Below, piece after piece: positions 1 through 7,453 of a DNA stretch of 64,000 nucleotides. The stretch spans positions 59,187 to 123,186 of the forward strand of contig NZ_JALPRJ010000021.1 in NCBI RefSeq assembly GCF_030464885.1, read 5' to 3'. The stretch is from Caballeronia sp. SEWSISQ10-4 2. Lineage in GTDB: Bacteria > Pseudomonadota > Gammaproteobacteria > Burkholderiales > Burkholderiaceae. The position numbers were made by a program, and so were the translations under genes. The notes beneath the pieces were generated by a model, which saw nothing but the letters and a program-made list of their open reading frames with translations, was not told the origin of the DNA and searched no databases. Positions within the stretch are counted from its first letter, which is position 1, and each line of letters starts with the position of its first letter.

Positions 1-120
1 GTCGCGACTGTCTATCAACGTGCGAACGAAGGCGCCAATGCGCAGATCAATGACGTGATGGTGGCGTCGAGCTCGGCGTCGCAGTTCATCGGCCGCGTTG
101 GTGTGCTGACGCACTTCTGA
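1..120 (+). CDS. C-terminal end of an outer-membrane porin (partial)
   Basis: The first frame reads about 39 residues to a TGA at 118-120. They include IGRVGVLTHF at the extreme C-terminus, with the terminal phenylalanine used by the BAM machinery to recognise beta-barrel proteins. The stretch ANAQINDVMVASSS followed by a last beta strand is typical of Burkholderia trimeric porins of the Gram-negative porin family (OpcP/OmpC-like). It would be the last strand of a 16-strand barrel in the outer membrane. The gene starts upstream of the window, so substrate and regulation cannot be judged; proximity to the hydroxycinnamate genes suggests, weakly, uptake of an aromatic acid. Confidence 0.7.
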   Translation, partial: VATVYQRANEGANAQINDVMVASSSASQFIGRVGVLTHF

Positions 121-140
121 GTCCGCAGCATGCATCCGCA

Positions 141-163
141 AACCGGCAAAACGGCCGCCGGTT
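141..163. terminator. Hairpin between convergent porin and marR genes
   Basis: Arms AACCGGC (141-147) and GCCGGTT (157-163) form a perfect 7-bp stem with a 9-nt loop, between the porin stop at 120 and the stop of the minus-strand MarR gene at 163. No run of T follows on either strand, so it would be a weak or rho-assisted terminator. Confidence 0.4.
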
Positions 164-636
164 CAGTCGGAAAATATCTTTCGCAATAGCGCTTTCAACA
201 GCTCGCGTTCGGCTGTGGAAAGCCTGTCTACCGCAGCGTCGTCCGCGTCCGCCGCCGCTTTCAGGGCGCGGCCATAGAGCCGCGCACCCTGAGTCGTCAG
301 CTCGACAAGCTGCGCGCGCTTGTCGTTGGGATTGCGCTGGCGGGTGAGCAGGCTGCGTGCTTCAAGCCGGTCAAGCAACGTCGCGAGATTGGGCGGCGCC
401 ACCACGAGCGCCTCGGCCAGCGCCTTCTGATTGATTCCGGGATTGTCTTTCACGATCGACAGCACGCTGAATTCCGCTTGCCGCAGGTCGTGTTTTTCCA
501 TCCGTTCGTCGAATAGCGACTGGATGACGAGATACGCCCGGCGCAGGTTGTAACCCACGAGGCCGAGCAGTTCGGTCTGGTCGGTCTGGTCGGCCTGATC
601 GTCGGCAGCGTTGTCTGGAGCGGGTTTTGAGGCCAT
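163..636 (-). CDS. MarR-family regulator of hydroxycinnamate catabolism (CouR/PhdR/HcaR-like)
   Basis: A winged-helix MarR repressor of about 157 residues if it starts at 636 (MASKPAPDN). An upstream in-frame ATG at 738 adds 34 residues of no family character and would put the start only 6 bp from the palindrome at 745-761; neither start has a clear ribosome binding site. The core shows the dimerisation helix (LGYNLRRAYLVI-like), recognition region NQKALAEALVVAPPNLATLLDRLEA and wing NPNDKRAQLVELT. In known hydroxycinnamate systems (CouR of Rhodococcus, PhdR of Corynebacterium, HcaR, FerR) the hydroxycinnamoyl-CoA thioester releases the repressor. Divergence from an enoyl-CoA hydratase and feruloyl-CoA synthase supports that role here; the effector is inferred. 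Confidence 0.75.
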   Translation of the reverse strand: MASKPAPDNAADDQADQTDQTELLGLVGYNLRRAYLVIQSLFDERMEKHDLRQAEFSVLSIVKDNPGINQKALAEALVVAPPNLATLLDRLEARSLLTRQRNPNDKRAQLVELTTQGARLYGRALKAAADADDAAVDRLSTAERELLKALLRKIFSD

Positions 637-744
637 GGGGGTAGACGCTTTCACGCAAGAGAGGGCGCGCCGATCATAACACGCGAGTTCATCGAAACAG
701 GCTTGCAGACACCCGATGAACGCTTCCCGGCTTGCCATCTTAAT

Positions 745-761
745 AGTTATGTTATATAACT
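745..761. promoter_or_regulatory. Palindromic MarR-type operator
   Basis: AGTTAT-GTTAT-ATAACT is a perfect inverted repeat (6-bp arms, 5-nt spacer) that also contains the 10-bp palindrome GTTATATAAC. It sits in the divergent region between the MarR gene and the hydratase, 33 bp upstream of the hydratase ATG at 795. Size and AT-richness fit a MarR dimer site; binding by the adjacent regulator is inference. A related half, AGTTATAT, occurs near 9171 ahead of the sigma-54 activator. Confidence 0.6.
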
Positions 762-794
762 AAATGCATGTTTCAACACCGACGCTTAACGACC

Positions 795-1583
795 ATGAAT
801 ATGACGCAACCTGACTATCAGTATCTGAGCGTCCAGTTCGAAGAATCGATCGCACTGGTCTGTCTCAATCGCCCCGCCAAGCGTAACGCGATCAGCGACG
901 CGCTAGTGGCGGAATTGCGCCATGCGTTCGAAACGATGCGGGAGACCGTGCGTGCGATCGTCCTGCATGCCGAGGGTGAACATTTTTGTGCGGGGCTCGA
1001 TCTGGCCGAAATGCGCGAGCGCCCCACGGTGGAAGCGATGCATCATTCACGCATGTGGCACGCCGCTTTTGAGCAGATCCAGTTCGGGCGTGCGCCGGTC
1101 ATCGCCGTGTTGAAGGGGGCGACCATCGGCGGTGGTCTCGAACTCGCCTCCGCGTGCCACGTCAGGGTCGCGGAAGAGTCAGCGTTTTACGCGTTGCCCG
1201 AAGGCAGCCGCGGCCTTTTCGTGGGCGGCGGCGCGTCGGTGCGGGTGTCGCGTTTGATCGGCGTCGCGCGGATGGGGGACATGATGCTGACCGGCCGGGT
1301 TTATAACGCACAAGAAGGGTACGACACCGGGATCGCCCAGTATCTGGTGAAGAGCGGCGAAGGGCTTGAGAAGGCGCGCGAACTCGCCAGGCGGATCGCG
1401 CAGAACTCGCCGACCACCAACTACGCCGTGACCCAGGTGCTGCCGCGAATCGCCGACCAATCGATTCAAGATGGCTTGCTGACCGAGTCGCTGATGGCCG
1501 CGATTGCGCTGAGCGACCCGCAGACGCAGGAGCGACTGGCGGCGTTCCTCGAACATAAGGTCGGCCGCGTGGTTCCAAAGTAA
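795..1583 (+). CDS. Enoyl-CoA hydratase/crotonase of hydroxycinnamoyl-CoA catabolism (CouM/PhdE role)
   Basis: A crotonase-fold protein of 262 residues from the ATG at 795 (MNMTQPD); an ATG at 768 adds nine residues of no family character. CoA-binding and oxyanion-hole segments are visible: HFCAGLDLAEM around residue 65 and GATIGGGLELASACHVR around 110, followed by the active-site segment GLFVGGGASVRVSRLIG. First gene of a plus-strand operon, followed 75 bp later by a feruloyl-CoA synthase. Expected role: hydration of feruloyl-/coumaroyl-CoA to the 3-hydroxy thioester. It does not read like the Pseudomonas hydratase/lyase Ech/HCHL that releases vanillin, so with the downstream SDR and amidohydrolase I favour beta-oxidative use; the product (hydroxyacyl-CoA versus aldehyde) is not settled by sequence. 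Confidence 0.75.
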   Translation: MNMTQPDYQYLSVQFEESIALVCLNRPAKRNAISDALVAELRHAFETMRETVRAIVLHAEGEHFCAGLDLAEMRERPTVEAMHHSRMWHAAFEQIQFGRAPVIAVLKGATIGGGLELASACHVRVAEESAFYALPEGSRGLFVGGGASVRVSRLIGVARMGDMMLTGRVYNAQEGYDTGIAQYLVKSGEGLEKARELARRIAQNSPTTNYAVTQVLPRIADQSIQDGLLTESLMAAIALSDPQTQERLAAFLEHKVGRVVPK

Positions 1584-1658
1584 ATCCGCGCTCGCTCGTC
1601 ACGCAACAAGATAGCCGTACACGGCTACTGCAAACAGGATGATGGACGGAGACAATTG

Positions 1659-3530
1659 ATGCCAGCACATACCTATCGACGCGTAAGTTTCGGCGTCGGT
1701 CCGCTTGAAGTGAGCGAAGACAGCAACGGCTCGTTGCGCGTTCGCTCAACAACACCGCTAGGCCCGTATCCGGATCGCGTGATTGATCGGCTGTTCGAGC
1801 ATGCCGCCGAAGCGCCGGAGCGCACCCTGGTTGCACGCCGCAGTCCCGACGGGCAATGGCAGCACGTAACCTACGCACAGGGCGCTGCTGCGGCACGCAG
1901 CATTGGTGAGGCGCTGCTTGCGCGCGGCTTGTCGGCCGAACGTCCGGTCGCGATTCTTTCCGGCAACTCGCTGCAACATGCGCTGGTTGCGCTCGGCTGC
2001 ATGTGCGCTGGTGTTCCGTATGTGCCGGTATCGCCCGCGTATTCGCTGCTGGACAAGAGCTACGCGAAGCTGCGCCATATTCTTTCGATGCTGACGCCGG
2101 GCCTCGTCTTCGTCGACGACGGCGCACGCTTTGCCGCCGCCTTGCGCGAAGCGGTGCCGGCCGACGTAGAGGCGGTTGTCGGAAAGACGCCGCCGGCTGA
2201 CCGCACGAGTACTTCGTTTGACCAACTGGTCGCCACCATGCCGACCGATGTGGTCGAGCGCGCGCGGGCCGCGACCGGCCCCGATACGATCGTCAAGTTT
2301 CTGTGCACGTCGGGCTCGACGAAGATGCCCAAGGCGGTGATCAACACGAACCGGATGTGGTCCAGCAACCTCGTGATGGAAACCGCGGCATGGCCATTTC
2401 TTGCCGAAGAGCCGCCGGTTTTTGTCGACTGGCTACCGTGGCATCACACGTTTGGCGGCAACCAGAACTTCGGACTGACGCTGTTTCACGGCGGCTCGCT
2501 TTATATAGACGACGGCAAGCCGACAACGGATGGCATGGCGGTAACGCTCGCCAACCTGCGCGAGATATCGCCAACGGTCTATTTCAACGTACCCAAAGGG
2601 TGGGAAGAAATTGCGCGTGCATTGGAGCGGGACGCCGGGTTGCGCGCGACTTTCTACCATCGGCTGCGCATGCAGTTCTATGCTGGCGCCGCGCTCGAGC
2701 AACCTGTGTGGGACCGGCTTCACGCCAGCGCCGTCGCGCACTGCGGTGAACGGATCGTGATGAACACTGGCCTTGGCATGACGGAGACCGCGCCGTCTGC
2801 TTTGATGATCGTCGAGACGGAAGTGATGGCGGGCCAGATTGGCGTGCCGCTGCCGGGGATGGAACTGAAGCTTGTGCCCGTAGGCGACGGCCAGAGCCGC
2901 AAGCTCGAGGTGCGTTATCGCGGCCCGAACGTGACGCCCGGCTACTGGCGCGCGCCGGAACAGAGCACCGAAGCGTTCGACGAAGATGGCTTCTTTTGTT
3001 CCGGCGATGCGGTCCGCTGGCTTGATCCAAAAGACCACGATCGCGGCTTCGTTTTCGATGGCCGGGTCGCCGAAGACTTCAAGCTGAATACCGGCACGTG
3101 GGTGAGCGTGGGGCCGCTGCGGCAACGTGTGATTGCGACGGGCAGTCCGTATGTGGGCGACGTTGTCGTTACCGGGCACGATCGCCACGAGATCGGCGTG
3201 CTGATCGTGCCGAATCTTGCCGCATGCCGCCAGCTTGCCGGCGCATCGCACGACGCACCACCAGCGATGGTCTACGCGCATCCCGATGTCGTCGCGATGT
3301 TCGGCGCCCTGGTCGAGCGCCTGTACGCCGACGGGACGGGCAGCGCGAGCCGGGTTGCGCGTGGTGCGCTGCTCGATCCGCCGCCGTCCCTTGTGACCGG
3401 CGAAGTCACCGATAAAGGCTCGATCAACCAGCGCATGGTGCTTGCACAGCGCGCCACGACGGTCGAAGCGTTATATCGCGGCGACGCCACGCTCACCGTT
3501 TGGGTGCCACGTTCAATCGTGGCCGTGTAA
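1659..3530 (+). CDS. fcs: Feruloyl-CoA (hydroxycinnamoyl-CoA) synthase
   Basis: An ANL-superfamily acyl-CoA synthetase of 623 residues, the length of Pseudomonas Fcs. It activates ferulate, p-coumarate or caffeate with ATP and CoA. The N-terminal SFGVGPLEV...LGPYPDRVIDRL segment and AILSGNSLQHALVALG are hallmarks of the feruloyl-CoA synthase subfamily. The AMP-binding P-loop is FLCTSGSTKMPKAV, the A5-like motif is MNTGLGMTETAP, and the hinge carries DGFFCSGDAVRWLD. The ATG at 1659 follows a GGAG about 10 bp upstream; a TTG immediately before it is less likely. Second gene of the operon, followed 27 bp later by the amidohydrolase. Confidence 0.85.
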   Translation: MPAHTYRRVSFGVGPLEVSEDSNGSLRVRSTTPLGPYPDRVIDRLFEHAAEAPERTLVARRSPDGQWQHVTYAQGAAAARSIGEALLARGLSAERPVAILSGNSLQHALVALGCMCAGVPYVPVSPAYSLLDKSYAKLRHILSMLTPGLVFVDDGARFAAALREAVPADVEAVVGKTPPADRTSTSFDQLVATMPTDVVERARAATGPDTIVKFLCTSGSTKMPKAVINTNRMWSSNLVMETAAWPFLAEEPPVFVDWLPWHHTFGGNQNFGLTLFHGGSLYIDDGKPTTDGMAVTLANLREISPTVYFNVPKGWEEIARALERDAGLRATFYHRLRMQFYAGAALEQPVWDRLHASAVAHCGERIVMNTGLGMTETAPSALMIVETEVMAGQIGVPLPGMELKLVPVGDGQSRKLEVRYRGPNVTPGYWRAPEQSTEAFDEDGFFCSGDAVRWLDPKDHDRGFVFDGRVAEDFKLNTGTWVSVGPLRQRVIATGSPYVGDVVVTGHDRHEIGVLIVPNLAACRQLAGASHDAPPAMVYAHPDVVAMFGALVERLYADGTGSASRVARGALLDPPPSLVTGEVTDKGSINQRMVLAQRATTVEALYRGDATLTVWVPRSIVAV

Positions 3531-3557
3531 AGGTGTAAGGGAGTAAAGGAGTCACCA

Positions 3558-4460
3558 ATGGATATAGATAACCTGATTGCGATCGACACGCACGTTCATG
3601 CCGAAGTGTCGTGCTGCCAGCCGCCGGACCTCTTCGGCAAGGTGTTCGACGACGCGGCGGACAAATACTTTGGCACTGTGCTGCGCCAGGGGCGCCGCCC
3701 GACGATTCCCGAAACGATCGAGTACTACCGCGAACGCAAGATCGGCTTCGTCATGTTCACCGTCGACGCCGAAAGTCAGATGGGCCGCCGCCGGATTCCA
3801 AATGAAGAGATCGCCGAGTTTGCGGCCAACAACCGGGACATCATGATCGCTTTTGCGAGCATCGATCCGCACAAGGGCAAGATGGGTGCGCGCGAGGCAC
3901 GGCGGCTGATCGAGGAATGCGGCGTGCGCGGCTTCAAGTTTCATCCGACCGTGCAAGGTTTCTATGCGAACGACCGCATGGCTTATCCGTTGTACGAAGT
4001 GATTGCCGAATATGGACTACCGGCGATATTCCACAGCGGCCATTCCGGCATCGGCAGCGGCATGCCCGGCGGCGGCGGATTGCGGCTCAAATACTCGGAA
4101 CCGATTTACCTTGACGACGTCGCGGCTGACTTTCCCGACATGAAGGTCGTGATTGCGCATCCGTCGTGGCCATGGCAGGACGAGGCGTTGTCGATCTGCT
4201 TGCACAAGCCGAATGTGTACATCGATCTATCCGGGTGGTCGCCGAAGTATTTTCCGCCGCAACTGGTGCAGTACGCGAACTCGCTGCTGAAGGAACGCAT
4301 GTTGTTCGCCTCCGATTTCCCGCTGATTCACCCGGACCGCTGGCTCGACGATTTTCAGAAGGCCGGCTTCAAACCGGAAGTGCATCAGCTGCTGCTCAAG
4401 GACAACGCGGTGCGTCTGCTCGGACTGGGCGCGAAGCCTGAACCGGCACAGGCCGGTTAA
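3558..4460 (+). CDS. Amidohydrolase, candidate hydrolytic beta-ketoacyl-CoA cleaving enzyme (CouO/PhdC-like)
   Basis: An amidohydrolase_2-type TIM barrel of 300 residues. The N-terminal metal site is IDTHVHAEV, central histidines lie in IFHSGHSG and VIAHPSWPWQDEA, and the last metal aspartate is in LFASDFPLIHPDRW. The ATG has a strong AAAGGAG ribosome site. In the Cou (Rhodococcus) and Phd (Corynebacterium) pathways an amidohydrolase next to the CoA ligase, hydratase and SDR hydrolyses the 3-oxo-3-arylpropanoyl-CoA to an aromatic acid and acetyl-CoA, a retro-Claisen step instead of a thiolase. Gene order here (regulator, hydratase, ligase, amidohydrolase, SDR) supports that function. Alternative: a metal-dependent decarboxylase of the same fold. 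Confidence 0.7.
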   Translation: MDIDNLIAIDTHVHAEVSCCQPPDLFGKVFDDAADKYFGTVLRQGRRPTIPETIEYYRERKIGFVMFTVDAESQMGRRRIPNEEIAEFAANNRDIMIAFASIDPHKGKMGAREARRLIEECGVRGFKFHPTVQGFYANDRMAYPLYEVIAEYGLPAIFHSGHSGIGSGMPGGGGLRLKYSEPIYLDDVAADFPDMKVVIAHPSWPWQDEALSICLHKPNVYIDLSGWSPKYFPPQLVQYANSLLKERMLFASDFPLIHPDRWLDDFQKAGFKPEVHQLLLKDNAVRLLGLGAKPEPAQAG

Positions 4461-4481
4461 TCTTTTAAAGGGACTCAAGAC

Positions 4482-5255
4482 ATGCAAGCAGAAAGACAAG
4501 CCGCGCTCGTCACCGGCGCCGCATCGGGGCTTGGCGCGCAAACCGCGCGTGCACTTGTTGCAGCCGGCGCGCGGGTCACGCTGCTGGACGTGAACGAAGC
4601 AGCGGCGCAGGCGTTGGCTGAAGAACTCGGCCATGCGAATGCGTTCGCGCAGCGTTGCGACATCACGGACGCGGCTTCGGTCGAAGCGGCCATCGACGCC
4701 AGCGAGCGCGCACACGGCGTAGCGAGGATTCTGGTCAACTGCGCAGGGATCGGCGGTGCGAAGCGGCTTGTCGGGCGCGACGGTGCGCCGATGCCGCAAG
4801 AGGACTTCGCGCGGGTCATCAACGTGAATCTGCTCGGCACGTTCAACGTGCTCCGCATTGCGGCGGCGCGTATGACGGGCGCCGAGCCGCTGGCGGACGG
4901 CGAGCGCGGCGTCATCGTTTGCACGGCTTCGGTGGCCGCGTACGACGGACAGGTAGGGCAGGCCGCTTACGCAGCGTCCAAGGGCGGCCTCGTCTCGCTC
5001 ACCTTGCCGCTCGCGCGGGATCTCGCTCAATACGGCGTACGCGTGATGACGATTGCACCGGGACTATTCCTCACGCCGTTGCTCCATGCGCTGCCTGAAG
5101 AGGTGCAACATTCGCTCGCCGCTTCGATTCCGTTTCCGAAGCGGCTCGGCAAGCCTGAGGAGTTCGCCGACCTGGCGCTGCATATCGTGCGCAACGTCGC
5201 GTTGAACGGCGAAGTGATCCGGCTCGATGGCGCGTTGCGGATGGCGCCGCGATAA
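4482..5255 (+). CDS. SDR-family 3-hydroxyacyl-CoA dehydrogenase (HSD10-like; CouN/PhdB role)
   Basis: A classical short-chain dehydrogenase of 257 residues. It has the Rossmann motif TGAASGLG, NCAG at the end of beta-4, and the active site S...YAASK within TASVAAYDGQVGQAAYAASK. The QVGQAAYAASKGGLVSLTLPLARDLA stretch is characteristic of the type-2 3-hydroxyacyl-CoA dehydrogenase (HSD17B10) group, so oxidation of 3-hydroxy-3-arylpropanoyl-CoA to the 3-oxo thioester with NAD+ is the natural reading. It lies 21 bp after the amidohydrolase and in the same operon, completing ligase-hydratase-dehydrogenase-hydrolase. Confidence 0.75.
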   Translation: MQAERQAALVTGAASGLGAQTARALVAAGARVTLLDVNEAAAQALAEELGHANAFAQRCDITDAASVEAAIDASERAHGVARILVNCAGIGGAKRLVGRDGAPMPQEDFARVINVNLLGTFNVLRIAAARMTGAEPLADGERGVIVCTASVAAYDGQVGQAAYAASKGGLVSLTLPLARDLAQYGVRVMTIAPGLFLTPLLHALPEEVQHSLAASIPFPKRLGKPEEFADLALHIVRNVALNGEVIRLDGALRMAPR

Positions 5256-5296
5256 CTAGTTCCAGTACTCAGAAGCTCAACTGCCGGGGATCGACC

Positions 5297-6229
5297 ATGC
5301 TGGATAAACAACTCGAAGCCATCGTTGCACAGGCGCACGCGGCCGGTGTGCCCGACCTTTGCGAACTGCCGCCTGTCGCTTGCCGCGCCTTGTTCCGGCA
5401 AATCCTCGCGGCAGCCGACGTGGCGCCTGCGGACGTGGACGTCCGCAACTGCACGATCGATGGCCCGGGAGGACCGCTGGGTTTGCGCGTCTACACGCCG
5501 CGCGGCGAAGTACGTCAGGGCATCGTTGTCTACTACCACGGAGGAGGCTACGTACTCGGCGATCTGGATGGCTATGACAACGTGTGCCGTCAACTGAGTG
5601 AAGACGCGGGCGCGGTTGTCGTGTCGGTCGATTATCGCCTTGCACCCGAGCATCCATTTCCCGCCGCAGTCGACGACGCGTGGGTGGCATTCGAATGGGT
5701 GGCCGCGCATGCGGCCGAGCTGTGCAGCGATGATGCGCGCATCGCGGTTGCCGGCGATAGCGCGGGCGCCTTGCTTGCAACGGTAACGTGCCTGCTGGCG
5801 CGAGATCGCAACGGGCCGGCGATTGCATTTCAGGCGTTGGTCTATCCGCCCGCAGCGGCCGGCGTCCATGGCGACTATCCGTCACGAACCCGGCATGCCG
5901 AAGGGCCAACACTGACCCTGCGTTCGATCGGCTATTTCAATCGGCACTATTTCGGCGAGGGTGCCGTTCCCACGGACTTCCGCGCAGCACCGCTGCTGGC
6001 TGAAGACCTCTCCGGCCTGCCGCCGGCGTTGCTTCAGATTGCCGCGTTCGATCCGTTGCGCGACGAGGCCCTGGCTTACGGCGACTGCCTGCTCGCGGCC
6101 GGCAATGCCGTGACGGCAATTGAATATCACGGGCTCGCGCACGGCTTTATCAGCATGGGCGGCGGCGTCTCGGCGGCGCGTCTTGCGCAACAGCAACTCG
6201 CACAAGCGTTGCGCAGCGCACTGCGTTAA
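5297..6229 (+). CDS. Alpha/beta-hydrolase, HSL-type carboxylesterase
   Basis: A 310-residue hormone-sensitive-lipase family esterase. The oxyanion-hole motif HGGGYVLGDLD lies near residue 80, the nucleophile elbow is GDSAGAL near 155, and the catalytic Asp and His lie in FDPLRDEA and HGLAHGF. It follows the SDR by 41 bp and is the last gene of the operon before the terminator at 6279-6306. In this context it may release hydroxycinnamates from plant or chlorogenate-type esters, or act on another small ester; the sequence does not show which. No signal peptide is seen, so the substrate would be taken up first. Confidence 0.7.
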   Translation: MLDKQLEAIVAQAHAAGVPDLCELPPVACRALFRQILAAADVAPADVDVRNCTIDGPGGPLGLRVYTPRGEVRQGIVVYYHGGGYVLGDLDGYDNVCRQLSEDAGAVVVSVDYRLAPEHPFPAAVDDAWVAFEWVAAHAAELCSDDARIAVAGDSAGALLATVTCLLARDRNGPAIAFQALVYPPAAAGVHGDYPSRTRHAEGPTLTLRSIGYFNRHYFGEGAVPTDFRAAPLLAEDLSGLPPALLQIAAFDPLRDEALAYGDCLLAAGNAVTAIEYHGLAHGFISMGGGVSAARLAQQQLAQALRSALR

Positions 6230-6278
6230 GTGCTCCCGCTCTTGCGATCATGTAACTGATCCAGGGGGACTTCTCAGA

Positions 6279-6306
6279 CGAGCGCCGGTTTGACGACCGG
6301 CGCTCG
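6279..6306. terminator. Hairpin terminator between convergent operons
   Basis: CGAGCGCCGGT (6279-6289) and ACCGGCGCTCG (6296-6306) form a perfect 11-bp stem with loop TTGACG between the esterase stop (6229) and the stop of the minus-strand alcohol dehydrogenase (6327). Only short T-rich sequence follows on the plus strand (CATTCGTTT). Likely bidirectional. Confidence 0.7.
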
Positions 6307-6326
6307 CATTCGTTTACTGCGTGGAC

Positions 6327-7424
6327 TTACATTCGAACGATCGGCTTGATCGTGCGTCCTTCGAGTGAATCGGCAATGGCCGTGTTGATCTCGCCAAGTG
6401 AATAGAACTTCACCATCCGGTCGAATGGAAAGTGCCCCTCGCGATGCAGTTCGATCAGGGCCGGAATGAACGTATCCGGATCCGATTCGCCTTCGACAAT
6501 CCCCATCAACCGGCGGCCACCGCTCATGAAATGCACCTCATCGAGCACGATCTCGGTGCCGGGCGCCGACGCGCCGAGTACGCCGCAGGTGCCGCGCGGA
6601 GCCAGGCTATCGGCGGCCTGGCGGATCACTCTCGCGACGCCGGTCGTGTCGAGCACATAGTCGATTCCGTAGCCCGTCAACGCAATCAGCGACGCGACCA
6701 CGTCGTCGTGCGACGGGTTCAGCGTGTGCGTCGCACCCACGCTGCGCGCGAAGTCGAGCCGTTCGTCATGCAGATCGATTGCCACGATTGTCGTTGCACC
6801 GGCGACGCGCGCGGCCATCACCGCTGACAGTCCGACGGAGCCGGCACCGAACACCGCGAACGAAGCGCCGGCCGGCACGCGCAACGCGTTCATGACAGCG
6901 CCCGCGCCGGTCTGCACGCCGCACGCGAGCGGGCCGAGCAATTCCAGCGGCGCGTCGGCGGGCACCTTCACGACGTTGCGTTCGTGACATAACGCGTGCG
7001 TCGCGAACGACGATTGACCAAAGAAATTGCCATGAATCCGCTCGCCTTCCTTCGACAAAGCACTGCTGCCGTCCGCACGCATACCGAAGAAGTTGCGTGG
7101 GAAAAACGCGTGGCAATAGCTTTGGGCGTGCGCCGCGCAGGACGGACACTCTCCGCACGAGTCGTAGGTCATGACGACGGCGTCACCCGCCACAACCTTG
7201 GTCACACCGCGTCCCACACGCTCGACAATGCCCGCGCCCTCGTGGCCGAGCACCACCGGATGCGGCGTCGGCAACAGGCCGTCGCGCACCACGATGTCGG
7301 TGTGGCAGACGCCGGTTGCCACGACGCGCACAAGAATTTCGTCGTCGCGCGGATCTTCGAGATCGAGTGTTTCCAGCGTGAGCGGTTCGCCTTTGTCTCG
7401 CACCACGGCAGCCTGGATTTTCAT
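6327..7424 (-). CDS. Zinc-dependent aryl-alcohol dehydrogenase (MDR family, XylB-like)
   Basis: A medium-chain zinc alcohol dehydrogenase of 365 residues from the ATG at 7424 (MKIQAAVV). The catalytic zinc site is in VATGVCHTDIVVRD and GHEGAGIVERVG. The structural zinc cysteines are in CGECPSCAAHAQSYC, and the NAD site is VFGAGSVGLSA. The whole protein is of the aryl-/benzyl-alcohol dehydrogenase type. It lies 29 bp downstream of the benzaldehyde dehydrogenase in one minus-strand operon with a sigma-54 promoter, so it probably oxidises an aromatic alcohol (vanillyl, coniferyl or benzyl type) to the aldehyde. Confidence 0.8.
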   Translation of the reverse strand: MKIQAAVVRDKGEPLTLETLDLEDPRDDEILVRVVATGVCHTDIVVRDGLLPTPHPVVLGHEGAGIVERVGRGVTKVVAGDAVVMTYDSCGECPSCAAHAQSYCHAFFPRNFFGMRADGSSALSKEGERIHGNFFGQSSFATHALCHERNVVKVPADAPLELLGPLACGVQTGAGAVMNALRVPAGASFAVFGAGSVGLSAVMAARVAGATTIVAIDLHDERLDFARSVGATHTLNPSHDDVVASLIALTGYGIDYVLDTTGVARVIRQAADSLAPRGTCGVLGASAPGTEIVLDEVHFMSGGRRLMGIVEGESDPDTFIPALIELHREGHFPFDRMVKFYSLGEINTAIADSLEGRTIKPIVRM

Positions 7425-7453
7425 CGTTTGTCTCCTTGTTGTTTTGTCTATTG

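Noticed and set aside
795..1583. Calling the crotonase a vanillin-forming hydratase/lyase (Ech/HCHL)
   Set aside because: The sequence lacks the features I associate with that subgroup, and an SDR and amidohydrolase that fit a beta-oxidative route are in the same operon.
1162..2127. Minus-strand frame of 321 codons opposite the hydratase and feruloyl-CoA synthase
   Set aside because: Arg-rich shadow frame; the plus-strand enzymes explain the sequence.
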